From Sulfuriferula thiophila (GTDB taxonomy: Bacteria > Pseudomonadota > Gammaproteobacteria > Burkholderiales > Sulfuriferulaceae), in contig NZ_BHGL01000013.1 in the NCBI RefSeq assembly GCF_003864975.1, positions 1-39,708 on the forward strand: 39,708 bases of DNA, read 5' to 3'. The notes under the pieces were generated by a model that did no database searches, was not told where the DNA came from, and was given only the letters and a program-made list of their open reading frames with translations. Shown here in pieces: positions 11,171 through 19,756 of this stretch. A program made the translations under genes and the position numbers. Each line of letters opens with the position of its first letter. The stretch's first letter is position 1.

Positions 11171-12415
11171 GTGAAGCCTTATGAATTATTTATCGGGTTG
11201 CGATATACCCGAGCCAAGCGGCGTAACCATTTTATTTCTTTTATTTCGTTGATTTCCATGTTGGGTATCGCACTCGGGGTCGCCGCCCTGATAGTGGTGC
11301 TGTCGGTAATGAACGGCTTTCAGGACGAGCTGCGTAGCCGAATTTTGGGTGTGGCGGCGCATATCGAAATCACCGGATTCGATAATACGCTGGCAGACTG
11401 GCAGCAGGTTTCGGCGCAAAGCCGTAAATTGTCAGAGGTGCGGGCGACGGCACCGTTTGTCACCGGGCAGGGGCTGATTGCCTATGATCAGGCGGTGCAG
11501 GGCGCAGTGGTGCGCGGCATATTGTCAGACGCAGAGGACAGCGTTGCCGATATTGGCCATAAAATGAAGGTGGGCAAGCTAAGTGCGCTGCGACCGGGCG
11601 AATGGGGTATCGTGCTGGGTGCTGATCTGGCTCGTTCTCTGGGGGTGCAGATGGGGGATAAGGTCACCGTCATCACGCCACAAGGGCAGGTTACGCCAGC
11701 AGGCATGGTGCCGCGTCTCAAGCAGTTTACCGTGGTGGGTCTGTTCCAGATCGGCATGTTTGAATATGACTCGGGGCTGGCGCTCATCGCCATGCAGGAT
11801 GCGCAGAAACTGTTCCGTACGGGTGATAAAGTGTCTGGCGTGCGGCTGAAAATAGATGATCTGTATCGTGCGCCGCAGGTTTCCGAGCAACTTACCAAAA
11901 CCTTGACGGGTGATTATTACATCCGCGACTGGACCCAGTCACACAGCAATTTCTTCCGTGCGGTGCAGATGGAAAAGCGCGTCATGTTCGTGATTCTGTT
12001 GCTGATCGTCGCAGTGGCAGCATTCAATATTGTGTCGACGCTGGTAATGGTAGTGACCGACAAACAGGCTGACATTGCTATCCTGCGCACGCTGGGCGCA
12101 TCGCCGCTGAGCATTATGAAGATATTCATGGTGCAGGGTGCGGTAATCGGCATCATTGGCACTGCGCTGGGTCTGGTGAGCGGGATACTGCTGGCACTGA
12201 ATATCGGCGTGGTGGTGCCGTTTATCGAGCACACTTTCGGCGTGCAATTTCTGTCTGCCGATGTGTACCAGATCAGCGAACTGCCATCCAAGCTCGACTG
12301 GCATGATGTCGGCGTGATCGGCCTGGTGTCGCTGGCACTGTCATGGCTGGCAACGCTGTACCCAAGCTGGCGTGCATCCCGTACTAATCCGGCGGAGGCT
12401 TTGCGTTATGAATAA
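11171..12415 (+). CDS. lolC: Lipoprotein-releasing ABC transporter permease (LolC/LolE family)
   Basis: This inner-membrane permease extracts outer-membrane lipoproteins and hands them to LolA. The 414-residue protein has the MacB/FtsX-type layout: TM1 at about 25-47, a large periplasmic domain, then three C-terminal helices at about 270-295, 315-345 and 375-400. The N-terminal segment [16 protein letters not shown] and the C-terminal [17 protein letters not shown] are typical of LolC/E. Only one permease precedes lolD here, so it may act as a homodimer of the hybrid LolF type. Translation starts at GTG with AGGATACT just before it. lolD overlaps its last eight bases. Confidence 0.92.
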   Translation: MKPYELFIGLRYTRAKRRNHFISFISLISMLGIALGVAALIVVLSVMNGFQDELRSRILGVAAHIEITGFDNTLADWQQVSAQSRKLSEVRATAPFVTGQGLIAYDQAVQGAVVRGILSDAEDSVADIGHKMKVGKLSALRPGEWGIVLGADLARSLGVQMGDKVTVITPQGQVTPAGMVPRLKQFTVVGLFQIGMFEYDSGLALIAMQDAQKLFRTGDKVSGVRLKIDDLYRAPQVSEQLTKTLTGDYYIRDWTQSHSNFFRAVQMEKRVMFVILLLIVAVAAFNIVSTLVMVVTDKQADIAILRTLGASPLSIMKIFMVQGAVIGIIGTALGLVSGILLALNIGVVVPFIEHTFGVQFLSADVYQISELPSKLDWHDVGVIGLVSLALSWLATLYPSWRASRTNPAEALRYE

Positions 12416-13088
12416 GCCTATTATTAGCTGTCAGGCACTGACTAAATCGTACATTCAAGGCAAGACCGTGGTGTCAGTGCTGAATGGCATAGACATTACT
12501 ATTGAAGCCGGTGAGCGTGTCGCGATCATGGGAGCGTCCGGTTCCGGCAAATCGACTTTGCTGCACCTGCTCGGTGGTCTGGACAGTGCGACCAGCGGCA
12601 TCGTCAATATCATGGGACAAAACATGCAGGGCATGAGCGAGGTAGCGCGGGGTGAATTGCGTAACCATTCCCTGGGCTTCGTTTACCAGTTCCACCATTT
12701 GTTGCAGGAATTCACCGCGCTGGACAATGTTGCCATGCCTTTGCTGATCCGCCGCATGGCACCGAAACTGGCGCGTGAGCAAGCGGCAGAAATTCTGCAC
12801 GAAGTCGGGCTGGGCCATCGCCTGACCCACACTCCCGGTGAATTATCCGGTGGCGAGCGGCAACGTGCAGCCATTGCCCGCGCGCTGGTGACTCGCCCGG
12901 CCTGTGTGCTGGCTGATGAGCCCACGGGCAATCTGGATCGTCATACCGCTGAAGGCATACACGATTTGATGTTGAAACTGAATCAGCAGCACGGCACCAG
13001 TTTTCTGATCGTTACCCATGACCCCGAACTGGCCGGCAAAATGCAGCGGGTATTGCGTTTGAACGATGGCATGCTGGTCGCAAATTAA
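12408..13088 (+). CDS. lolD: Lipoprotein-releasing ABC transporter ATPase LolD
   Basis: This is the cytoplasmic ATPase that powers lipoprotein release with the upstream permease. It has 226 residues with Walker [10 protein letters not shown] (42-50), a Q-loop in [10 protein letters not shown], signature LSGGE (146-150), Walker B VLADEP (167-172) and the switch His in VTHD. The LolD hallmark NLD follows Walker B. The ATG at 12408 lies inside the lolC stop region (an eight-base overlap), which implies translational coupling. A longer frame to 12372 would only extend the N-terminus into lolC and is not supported by the family. Confidence 0.95.
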   Translation: MNKPIISCQALTKSYIQGKTVVSVLNGIDITIEAGERVAIMGASGSGKSTLLHLLGGLDSATSGIVNIMGQNMQGMSEVARGELRNHSLGFVYQFHHLLQEFTALDNVAMPLLIRRMAPKLAREQAAEILHEVGLGHRLTHTPGELSGGERQRAAIARALVTRPACVLADEPTGNLDRHTAEGIHDLMLKLNQQHGTSFLIVTHDPELAGKMQRVLRLNDGMLVAN

Positions 13089-13102
13089 CAGGGCATAACA
13101 CC

Positions 13103-13510
13103 ATGAAAAACACCATAGATGTGCATGTCGCATTTGATTACAAGGGCGAGTCCTATGCGCCGCAGATGACGCTGGATCTGGATGCGCTCATGGAAGGCGA
13201 AGGTGGGTTTTCCTCAGTGTATATGCTGCTGGCCAAAGTGCATGGCATCGATACCTATTCGTATCAATATGAAATCATGCAGGATACGGACCTCATATTC
13301 GATAATGCACAAGGCCTGGCAGCAACATGCCTGGATAATGGTGTGTTCGATCAGGCAGCGTTCGTTGCCAGATGGCGTGATGACCAAGTGCTCGGTTTGC
13401 TGCAACCGCTGGTGCAACGAGAACTGGGCATAGCTGATTTGTCGGAGCATGCAGGCCTGCAGAGCGTGTTGTTGCAAACATACCATCTGGGCGCGCAGAG
13501 TGTGCGTTAG
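13103..13510 (+). CDS. Hypothetical protein downstream of lolD
   Basis: This 135-residue soluble protein has no signal peptide, no membrane helix and no motif I recognise. It is acidic in its first half (DLDALMEGEGG) and helical in character in the second. It begins 14 bases after the lolD stop, so it is probably the last gene of the lolCD operon. A role linked to lipoprotein transport is only positional inference. Its stop lies six bases from the stop of the convergent barrel gene. Confidence 0.65.
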   Translation: MKNTIDVHVAFDYKGESYAPQMTLDLDALMEGEGGFSSVYMLLAKVHGIDTYSYQYEIMQDTDLIFDNAQGLAATCLDNGVFDQAAFVARWRDDQVLGLLQPLVQRELGIADLSEHAGLQSVLLQTYHLGAQSVR

Positions 13511-13516
13511 GCAGCC

Positions 13517-14239
13517 CTAAAAACGGTAACCCAGAGCAAACAGCGTCATCTGGTTCTCGGTGAAGTTCACATAAGGGTCGTAGGCAACGCGCGCAAACCA
13601 CGGCTCGAAATCGTAAGTCAGCGCTAGGCCGTTTCCTGATACATAGTTACCAGCAGTACTTTGCCCGCTTTTGTGAGTCATATCCAGGGTCAGCCGTTGC
13701 TGGTGCGCCAGTTCCTTGCGTGCCAGTAAGTGGGTGACGCGCTGTCCAGTCCCTAGCCGGTCATCCAGAATGGTAAATAACGATAGCTCGGTATTCGCAA
13801 TGGCACGCGTACCCACGCCTAGTGTCACGGCGTCATTCGGGTCGAAATTGAGATTGTAGTAATCGCGCAGATTGGTTCGTCCCCAGCCCAGTATGGCATA
13901 GGTGTTGCCACCGATTTCCGCGCTAAGCGATCCTCCCAGAAACCCGCGGGTAGCTATCTGTGCAGATGTTACTGTGCGCACATAACCAAAATCAGCATGA
14001 TTCTCGTAACCCACCCGAGTCTGTGCAAAGCCCTGATGATCCTGGTAATAACCTATCCACGCATAATGCTGCGTGCCGTATTCAGCACGCAGATTCATAT
14101 CCGCGGCGTTGTTGCCGTCACTGATACGGTAATACGAGGGTGTGAGTTTGAAAGTCAGAGCAGGATCCTGCGCTGATTGTGCCAGGGCGCTCCTGGTGAG
14201 AAATACACCAAAGATGGCTGCCAGGATATGGGTTTTCAT
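13517..14239 (-). CDS. Putative outer-membrane beta-barrel protein
   Basis: This 240-residue protein has a signal peptide at 1-20 (cleavage after SALA) and alternating polar/aromatic strands throughout, such as HYAWIGYYQ, FARVAYDPYV and FALGYRF. It ends in an aromatic phenylalanine, the usual BAM recognition feature of outer-membrane barrels. Its size would suit roughly a 10-12-stranded barrel. I do not recognise the family, and no transport or enzymatic residues stand out. A promoter-like sequence lies at 14292-14320 upstream. Confidence 0.65.
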   Translation of the reverse strand: MKTHILAAIFGVFLTRSALAQSAQDPALTFKLTPSYYRISDGNNAADMNLRAEYGTQHYAWIGYYQDHQGFAQTRVGYENHADFGYVRTVTSAQIATRGFLGGSLSAEIGGNTYAILGWGRTNLRDYYNLNFDPNDAVTLGVGTRAIANTELSLFTILDDRLGTGQRVTHLLARKELAHQQRLTLDMTHKSGQSTAGNYVSGNGLALTYDFEPWFARVAYDPYVNFTENQMTLFALGYRF

Positions 14240-14291
14240 GGATGCGTGCCGTGAAATATGTGTTGTTGTCGCACTGGAGGAAAATTAGAAA

Positions 14292-14320
14292 ATTATAATG
14301 AACTAATTTCTTTGTGTCTG
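14292..14320 (-). promoter_or_regulatory. Promoter of the barrel gene
   Basis: On the minus strand, CAGACA (14315-14320) and a perfect TATAAT (14292-14297) are separated by 17 bases. The start would be about 45 bases before the ATG. This is a good sigma-70-type match except for the first two -35 bases. Confidence 0.55.
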
Positions 14321-14433
14321 ATCGAATTTGACGTTGCGCGTCAGCCTGACTGGCCTGTATGGCCATAACTGTCCAAGTATAACGCTGTGCTTTGACAAAA
14401 TATCAATCAAAATCAATACAAGGTGATCTTTAC

Positions 14434-14958
14434 ATGAATAAAATCCTGAAGTTCCTGTTGCGTGGCATGATGGTTGCGAGTGTTTGTCTGTCTGTTCATG
14501 CGGTAGCTGCTGATGCCAAGCCTGTTGCTGGCGAAGGCCAAATTACGATTGATGTGCCGGTTACACTGAAAGCAGCGAATGTGGTATTCAATATGGATCA
14601 CATTGCCCTCAACGGTGATTTGCCGATTGGTATGAAGTACATGGAGTTGCTGCACAAGAAAATGAAGGCGGATAAAACAACCGGCAATATTATCGGTATA
14701 TTTCACGGTCCGGCAGCCTACATGACGCTGAACGATCAGGCTTACAATGCCAATCGTAAAGTAACGACAGGCAACCCATATAAGGGAATGGTTGAGAGTC
14801 TGATAGCGTCAGGTGTGCAGATTGAAGAGTGCGCAGTATCCATGAAGGGCAATAACTGGACTAATAAAGACCTGTTACCAGGTGTGAAAGTGAATACGGG
14901 TGCAATTGGTCGCCTGATCCAGTTGACTCAGGAAGGTTACGTACAGATACAGCCGTAA
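14434..14958 (+). CDS. Exported DsrE-family protein
   Basis: This 174-residue protein has a signal peptide at 1-25 (cleavage near AVAA) and a DsrE-like Rossmann fold. The segment AANVVFNMDHIALNGDLPIG is followed by NIIGIFHGPAAYMTL, NPYKGMVESLIASGV and QIEECAVSMKG. C133 sits where DsrE-type proteins carry the sulfur-accepting cysteine. Cytoplasmic relatives pass persulfide sulfur; a periplasmic copy could handle sulfane sulfur outside the cytoplasm, but that is inference. The ATG is preferred over a frame opening 14 codons earlier because AAGGTGAT stands seven bases before it and it starts a proper signal peptide. It appears monocistronic. Confidence 0.78.
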   Translation: MNKILKFLLRGMMVASVCLSVHAVAADAKPVAGEGQITIDVPVTLKAANVVFNMDHIALNGDLPIGMKYMELLHKKMKADKTTGNIIGIFHGPAAYMTLNDQAYNANRKVTTGNPYKGMVESLIASGVQIEECAVSMKGNNWTNKDLLPGVKVNTGAIGRLIQLTQEGYVQIQP

Positions 14959-14967
14959 AGGATCACA

Positions 14968-15012
14968 GCAGCGGTACGCGTGTCCGGAAATTACCGGAGT
15001 TGCTGCCGCTGC
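14968..15012 (+). terminator. Nested hairpin after the DsrE-like gene
   Basis: An outer stem GCAGCGG/CCGCTGC encloses an inner TCCGG/CCGGA hairpin, about ten bases past the stop codon. There is no U-tract, so it may act as a 3' stabiliser or a factor-dependent terminator rather than an intrinsic one. Confidence 0.4.
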
Positions 15013-15131
15013 GATCGTATTGAATTGCATGCAAGGGTTTTGGCGCTGTCAGGTCAAGCTCGCTTATTTATATGTTGATTCAGATATACCAACTGCTATG
15101 AACTTTCGTTGCTTGCAGTTATCATACGCCC

Positions 15132-15533
15132 ATGACTAAATCCTGGAAAAATATCATGCTGGTAATGTGCCTGGCGCTGCTGCAAAGCATTGCGCCGCTG
15201 TTGCACGCCCATGTCCATGATTTATCGATACCCGGGAAAATTCATTTTCATACGCTGGAAGTCGATGTGGCTGATACGCCCGTTGATACTGGTGTCTATC
15301 AACTCAAAAACCATCTGGCTGACGAAGATGCCATCGGCATGGAATCCGTCGGTAAGAACGAGTTTGATCTTAGCGTGATGGACTTGACGGCGATAGTCAG
15401 TCGTATTCTGGTAGCGCTGATTCCCGTCACTGCTGTGTTTATTGCTGATGCGCCTGTCTACATGGGTGCGTCATCTTCCCCGCCTTATCTGCGACCTTTC
15501 TCTCTCGCGCCCCCCACTGCCACTGCAAATTAA
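15132..15533 (+). CDS. Small His-rich exported protein preceding the metal RND operon
   Basis: This 133-residue protein has a signal-like hydrophobic N-terminus (about 8-24, cleavage near LLHA). A cluster of histidines follows just after it (H25, H27, H29, H38, H40). A second hydrophobic segment lies at about 88-106, and the C-terminus is Pro-rich (SSPPYLRPFSLAPP). I do not recognise a named family. Small periplasmic CzcI-like metal sensors or binders often precede CzcCBA-type operons, and the His cluster and position suggest a similar role. The gene ends 67 bases before the adaptor gene. A weak promoter candidate (TTGATT, 16 bases, TATGAA) lies at 15075-15102. Confidence 0.6.
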   Translation: MTKSWKNIMLVMCLALLQSIAPLLHAHVHDLSIPGKIHFHTLEVDVADTPVDTGVYQLKNHLADEDAIGMESVGKNEFDLSVMDLTAIVSRILVALIPVTAVFIADAPVYMGASSSPPYLRPFSLAPPTATAN

Positions 15534-15600
15534 TTACACTTGCCCGCTGTTTTAGCAGCGTGCAGTTTCATGTCATTTAATTTTGAGTGGAGGAATCCTC

Positions 15601-16689
15601 ATGCAACGTTTTATTCTTGCTGCTGCGCTAAGCGTAGCAATGTCCGCGCACGCCGCAGATAATCTGGTTTTTAGTCCCAAACAGTTGCAGACGCTGGGGA
15701 TACGCACCCTGCCGTTAGCCACCTCCAGCCAGCAAGCCAGTCTGGGCTATGCGGCAACAGTAGTAGTCCCACCCACCCAGCAACGTATTGTGGCTGCACC
15801 GATGATGGGTTTGCTGACGCGAGTATGGGTGACGAGCAATACCCAGGTTAAAGCCGGTCAGCCGCTGGCCACGCTGGCCAGTCCGAGTCTGGCAGAAGCG
15901 CAGGGCGGTCTGGTTCAGGCGGCGGCACAGGCGCAACTGGCGCGCGGACAGATGCAACGCGATGACCAGTTGCTGGCCGATGGCATTATTCCGCAGTCGC
16001 GGCAGCAGGCAACGCGCGCCGCTTATCTGAGTGCCAACGCCATGCTTACTCAGCATCGCCAGTCATTGCGCATGCTGGGCGTGCCAGCGGGCACCATTGC
16101 GCAAATGGAGCGTGGTCAGGCGAATACCGCCGAATTAAATCTGGTGGCACCGATGTCGGGCGTGGTGCTGGAAGTGAATGCCGCTGCCGGACAGCGGGTG
16201 GAAGCGGCAACTGCTTTGTTCAAGATCGCGCAAATGCATCCGCTGTGGCTGGAAATACAGGTGCCGAGCAACGCTGCTGCTGGCATAAAATCTGGGGATC
16301 AGGTGAATGTGGCCGGGCGCAAGGTGACGGGCCGCGTGCTGTCGGTCGGGCAGTCTGCGCAATTGGCGCAAACTGTACTGGTGCGTGCACAGATTGAAGG
16401 TGAGCTGGATGGTCTGGTCAGCGGTCAGGCGGTAGAAGCGCAATTGACAGGTAAAACCAGTCTAGACTGGCAAGTGCCGGTGACTGCGCTGGCTTACAAT
16501 AAAAATCAGCCATTTGTATTTGTGCGTGATGCGCGTGGTTTCCACCCGGTGGCGGTGAAAGTGCTGTCACAAACGGCCAGTGTCGCTCGCGTAGCAGGCG
16601 GCTTCACCAAAAATGATGTGATTGCCGTTCAGGGCGTAGCGCAAATCAAGGCGGTATGGACTGGCGTGGGCGGAGAGGGTGGGGAGTGA
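15601..16689 (+). CDS. RND efflux periplasmic adaptor subunit (CzcB-like)
   Basis: This membrane-fusion protein links the inner-membrane pump to the outer-membrane channel. It has 362 residues: signal peptide 1-18 (cleavage at AHAA), a barrel-sandwich half (APMMGLLTRVWVTSNTQVKAGQPLATLASP), an alpha-helical hairpin at about 105-165, the second lipoyl half (LVAPMSGVVLEVNAAAGQRV) and a C-terminal beta-barrel. It lacks the His-rich N-terminal extension of some CzcB proteins. The ATG is chosen because GGAGG stands eight bases before it and it starts the signal peptide; the in-frame GTG at 15583 has neither. It ends one base before the pump gene starts. Confidence 0.9.
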   Translation: MQRFILAAALSVAMSAHAADNLVFSPKQLQTLGIRTLPLATSSQQASLGYAATVVVPPTQQRIVAAPMMGLLTRVWVTSNTQVKAGQPLATLASPSLAEAQGGLVQAAAQAQLARGQMQRDDQLLADGIIPQSRQQATRAAYLSANAMLTQHRQSLRMLGVPAGTIAQMERGQANTAELNLVAPMSGVVLEVNAAAGQRVEAATALFKIAQMHPLWLEIQVPSNAAAGIKSGDQVNVAGRKVTGRVLSVGQSAQLAQTVLVRAQIEGELDGLVSGQAVEAQLTGKTSLDWQVPVTALAYNKNQPFVFVRDARGFHPVAVKVLSQTASVARVAGGFTKNDVIAVQGVAQIKAVWTGVGGEGGE

Positions 16690-16690
16690 C

Positions 16691-19600
16691 ATGCTGAATA
16701 AACTCGTCGAATTCTCGCTGTCCAAGCGACTGCTGATATTGATATTTACGGCAGTATTAATTGGCGCTGGCTGGATGGCTTTTCAGCAACTGCCGATTGA
16801 TGCCTTTCCGGATGTATCGAGTACGCAAGTTAAATTAATTATGAAGGCGCCGGGCATGACCCCGGAAGAAGTTGAAGCGCGTATCGTCGCGCCGATAGAA
16901 ACCGAGATGCTGGGTATTCCCAAACAGCGTATTCTGCGTTCCATTTCCAAGTATGCGCTGGCTGACATTACGATTGATTTTGAAGATGGCACCGATATCT
17001 ACTGGGCGCGGCAGCAGGTCGCCGAGCGGCTGGCGAATGCGCAGGGCAGTCTGCCGCCGGGCAGTTCGGGTGGTCTGGCACCGATTACCACGCCATTGGG
17101 TGAAATGTTTATGTTCACTGTCGAGGGTGGTGGCTTGTCGCTGGAAGAGCGGCGTTCCTTACTGGACTGGGTGATACGTCCGCAATTACGTACGTTGCCG
17201 GGTGTGGCGGATGTGAATACGCTGGGCGGCATGGTGCGTACCTTTGAAGTCGTGCCTGACAATGCGCAACTGGCCGCACGCGGCGTTCAATTGAGTGACC
17301 TGCAGCGCGCGCTGGAAATGAATAATCGCAACGATGGCGCCGGGCGTCTGCGTGCCGGTGAAGAAGTGCTGGTAGTGCGGGTAGAAGGTGCGATCAAGAC
17401 GCTGGATGACGTGCGCAGCATCGTGGTCGGTGATCGTGATGGCACACCAGTACGCGTGGGCGATGTGGCGACCGTGCAAATCGGCAACCTGACCCGTTAT
17501 GGCGCGGTGACCAAAGATGGTCGCGGTGAAGCGGTTGAAGGGCTGGTGCTGGGCTTGAAGGGGGCCAATGCGCGGCAGGTAGTGGAGAGCGTGCAAGTCA
17601 AGCTGGCTGAAATTAATAAAACCCTGCCCAAAGGCGTGCATACCCAGGTATTTTACAATCGCGGCAGTCTGGTAGAGCGGGCCATCGGCACGGTATCTGA
17701 GGCGCTGGTTGAAGCCATCGTGCTGGTAGTGGTGTTGCTGGTGCTGTTTCTGGGTAATCTCAGAGCGGCGATATTAGTGGCGCTGGTTTTGCCGCTATCA
17801 GCCTTGTTTACCTTCATCCTGATGCGCCAGTTCGGCATGTCAGCCAACCTGATGAGTCTGGGTGGTCTGGCTATTGCTATCGGTATGCTGGTCGATGCGG
17901 CGGTGGTGGTGGTGGAGAATATCGTTACCCATCTGGCGCATGACAAGGAAGGTAATAAACTGCAGCTGATTTATCATGCCGTGCGCGAAGTGATTACGCC
18001 GGTGGCGTCGGGTGTGGCCATCATCATCATCGTGTTTTTTCCGCTGCTGACCTTGCAGGGGCTGGAAGGCAAGCTGTTTGTTCCGGTAGCACTCACCATC
18101 ATTTTTGCATTAACCGCATCGTTGCTGCTGTCGCTGACTGTGGTGCCGGTATTGTCATCCTGGCTGCTGCAGCAGGGTGCGCACAGCGATCCGTGGCTGG
18201 TACGCAAGGCGATGGCGATGTATCAGCCTATGCTGAACTGGTCACTGTCACATGTGCGTATTGTCGTAGGCGTGGCGTTAATTGCGCTGGCGGCAACCGT
18301 GGGTGTCTATACCCAGATCGGCAAGACTTTCATGCCGGTGATGGATGAAGGTGACATTATTCTGCAATTGACGAAACTGCCTTCCATCAGTCTGGAAAAT
18401 TCAGTTGATATCGATCTGCGCGTGCAGCAAGCCATCATGGCGCGGGTCCCGGAGGTCAAGGGCGTAGTCGCACGCAGTGGTTCGGATGAGTTGGGGCTGG
18501 ATCCGATGGGGTTGAACGAAACGGATACCTTCCTCGTACTCAAGCCGCGCGATGAGTGGCGAAAGCCGGATAAAGACTGGCTGATCGATCAGCTACGCGC
18601 AGTCATGCAAGATTTTCCCGGTGTTACCATTTCTTTCACACAACCGATAGAAATGCGTGTTTCCGAGATGCTGACCGGCGTGCGTGGTGATCTGGCGGTG
18701 AAAATATTTGGTACTGATCTGGCGCAACTGAACACTCTGGCGGCCGAGGTGGAGGGTGTGCTGAAAACCATACCTGGAGCACAGGACGTGGTCACGGTGA
18801 AGAACGAAGGCGTGCAGTTCATGCAAGTCGAAGTGGACCGATTGGCAGCTGGTCGTTTCGGACTGAATGCCGACGACATCCAGAATGACTTGCGTATACA
18901 GATAGAAGGCAAGCCATTGGGCGTAGTGCTGGAAGGCATACGCCGTACGCCGCTGGTGCTGCGTGGCGCGGAGGATGTACGCACTTCGCCGGCGGTGTTT
19001 GCGGCGATGCGCATCAGCTTGCCGGATGGACGCACGATCCCGTTGAGTGAGGTGGCGCGTCTGCGGCGCACCGATGGCCCGGTCAAGGTGGATCGGGAAA
19101 ATGCACGGCGTTACGTCGTGGTGCAGTCCAACGTGCATGGCCGCGATCTGGTCGGTTTTGTTGAGCAAGCAAAACAGGCAGTGGCGGCCAAGGTGAAACT
19201 GCCTGCTGGGTACAGCATGGTGTGGGGCGGTCAGTTCGAGAATCAGCAGCGTGCGGCGAAACGTTTGTCTATTGTGGTGCCGATTGCCTTGGGCATGATT
19301 TTCCTGCTGCTGTTCACCACCTTCGGCTCGGTACGTCAGGCCTTGCTGGTGCTGACCAATGTGCCATTCGCGCTGATAGGCGGCGTGTTTGCGCTGTGGC
19401 TGTCCGGCGAGTACATGTCGGTGCCGGCCTCGGTCGGATTTATCGCCCTGCTCGGTATTGCCGTGCTTAACGGTGTGGTGCTGGTGAGTTACTTCAACCA
19501 TCTGCTGATGGAAGGCATGGTGTTGCAGGAAGTGGTGGTTGAGGGAGCGAAGCGGCGATTGCGCCCGGTGCTGATGACCGCGATGATCGCAGCATTCGGC

Positions 19601-19756
19601 TTGCTGCCACTGGTATTCGCCAGCGGCCCCGGCTCGGAAATCCAGAAACCGCTGGCCATCGTGGTGATTGGTGGTCTGGTGACCTCCACACTGCTTACGC
19701 TGGTGCTGTTACCCATATTGTATCGCCGCTTCGGCGTTGCCAAACAGGAGGCATAA
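16691..19756 (+). CDS. Heavy-metal RND efflux pump (CzcA/CusA family)
   Basis: This proton-driven inner-membrane pump has 1021 residues, the normal length for HME-RND proteins. Visible parts are TM1 at about 14-33, QLPIDAFPDVSSTQV, a porter domain, and the TM4 proton-relay motif IGMLVDAAVVVVEN with D402 and E409. A second porter domain and helices to the end follow. The acidic segment GSDELGLDPMGLNETD (597-612) is shared, as I recall, with a divalent-metal subgroup such as ZneA. The three-methionine set of CusA is not conserved: one Met remains, in SEMLTG. Zinc or a similar ion is therefore more likely than Cu(I)/Ag(I), but the substrate is unproven. ATG at 16691 has GGGGAG just upstream; it follows the adaptor stop by one base. 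Confidence 0.92.
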   Translation: MLNKLVEFSLSKRLLILIFTAVLIGAGWMAFQQLPIDAFPDVSSTQVKLIMKAPGMTPEEVEARIVAPIETEMLGIPKQRILRSISKYALADITIDFEDGTDIYWARQQVAERLANAQGSLPPGSSGGLAPITTPLGEMFMFTVEGGGLSLEERRSLLDWVIRPQLRTLPGVADVNTLGGMVRTFEVVPDNAQLAARGVQLSDLQRALEMNNRNDGAGRLRAGEEVLVVRVEGAIKTLDDVRSIVVGDRDGTPVRVGDVATVQIGNLTRYGAVTKDGRGEAVEGLVLGLKGANARQVVESVQVKLAEINKTLPKGVHTQVFYNRGSLVERAIGTVSEALVEAIVLVVVLLVLFLGNLRAAILVALVLPLSALFTFILMRQFGMSANLMSLGGLAIAIGMLVDAAVVVVENIVTHLAHDKEGNKLQLIYHAVREVITPVASGVAIIIIVFFPLLTLQGLEGKLFVPVALTIIFALTASLLLSLTVVPVLSSWLLQQGAHSDPWLVRKAMAMYQPMLNWSLSHVRIVVGVALIALAATVGVYTQIGKTFMPVMDEGDIILQLTKLPSISLENSVDIDLRVQQAIMARVPEVKGVVARSGSDELGLDPMGLNETDTFLVLKPRDEWRKPDKDWLIDQLRAVMQDFPGVTISFTQPIEMRVSEMLTGVRGDLAVKIFGTDLAQLNTLAAEVEGVLKTIPGAQDVVTVKNEGVQFMQVEVDRLAAGRFGLNADDIQNDLRIQIEGKPLGVVLEGIRRTPLVLRGAEDVRTSPAVFAAMRISLPDGRTIPLSEVARLRRTDGPVKVDRENARRYVVVQSNVHGRDLVGFVEQAKQAVAAKVKLPAGYSMVWGGQFENQQRAAKRLSIVVPIALGMIFLLLFTTFGSVRQALLVLTNVPFALIGGVFALWLSGEYMSVPASVGFIALLGIAVLNGVVLVSYFNHLLMEGMVLQEVVVEGAKRRLRPVLMTAMIAAFGLLPLVFASGPGSEIQKPLAIVVIGGLVTSTLLTLVLLPILYRRFGVAKQEA

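Noticed and set aside
14392-14420. TTGACA followed after 17 bases by AATACA, as a promoter for the DsrE-like gene
   Set aside because: The -10 match is poor, and the predicted start would fall inside or after the ribosome-binding site.
18593-19501. 302-codon open frame on the minus strand
   Set aside because: It lies within the RND pump gene, is rich in His/Gln/Arg as expected of an antisense shadow, and has no start signal.
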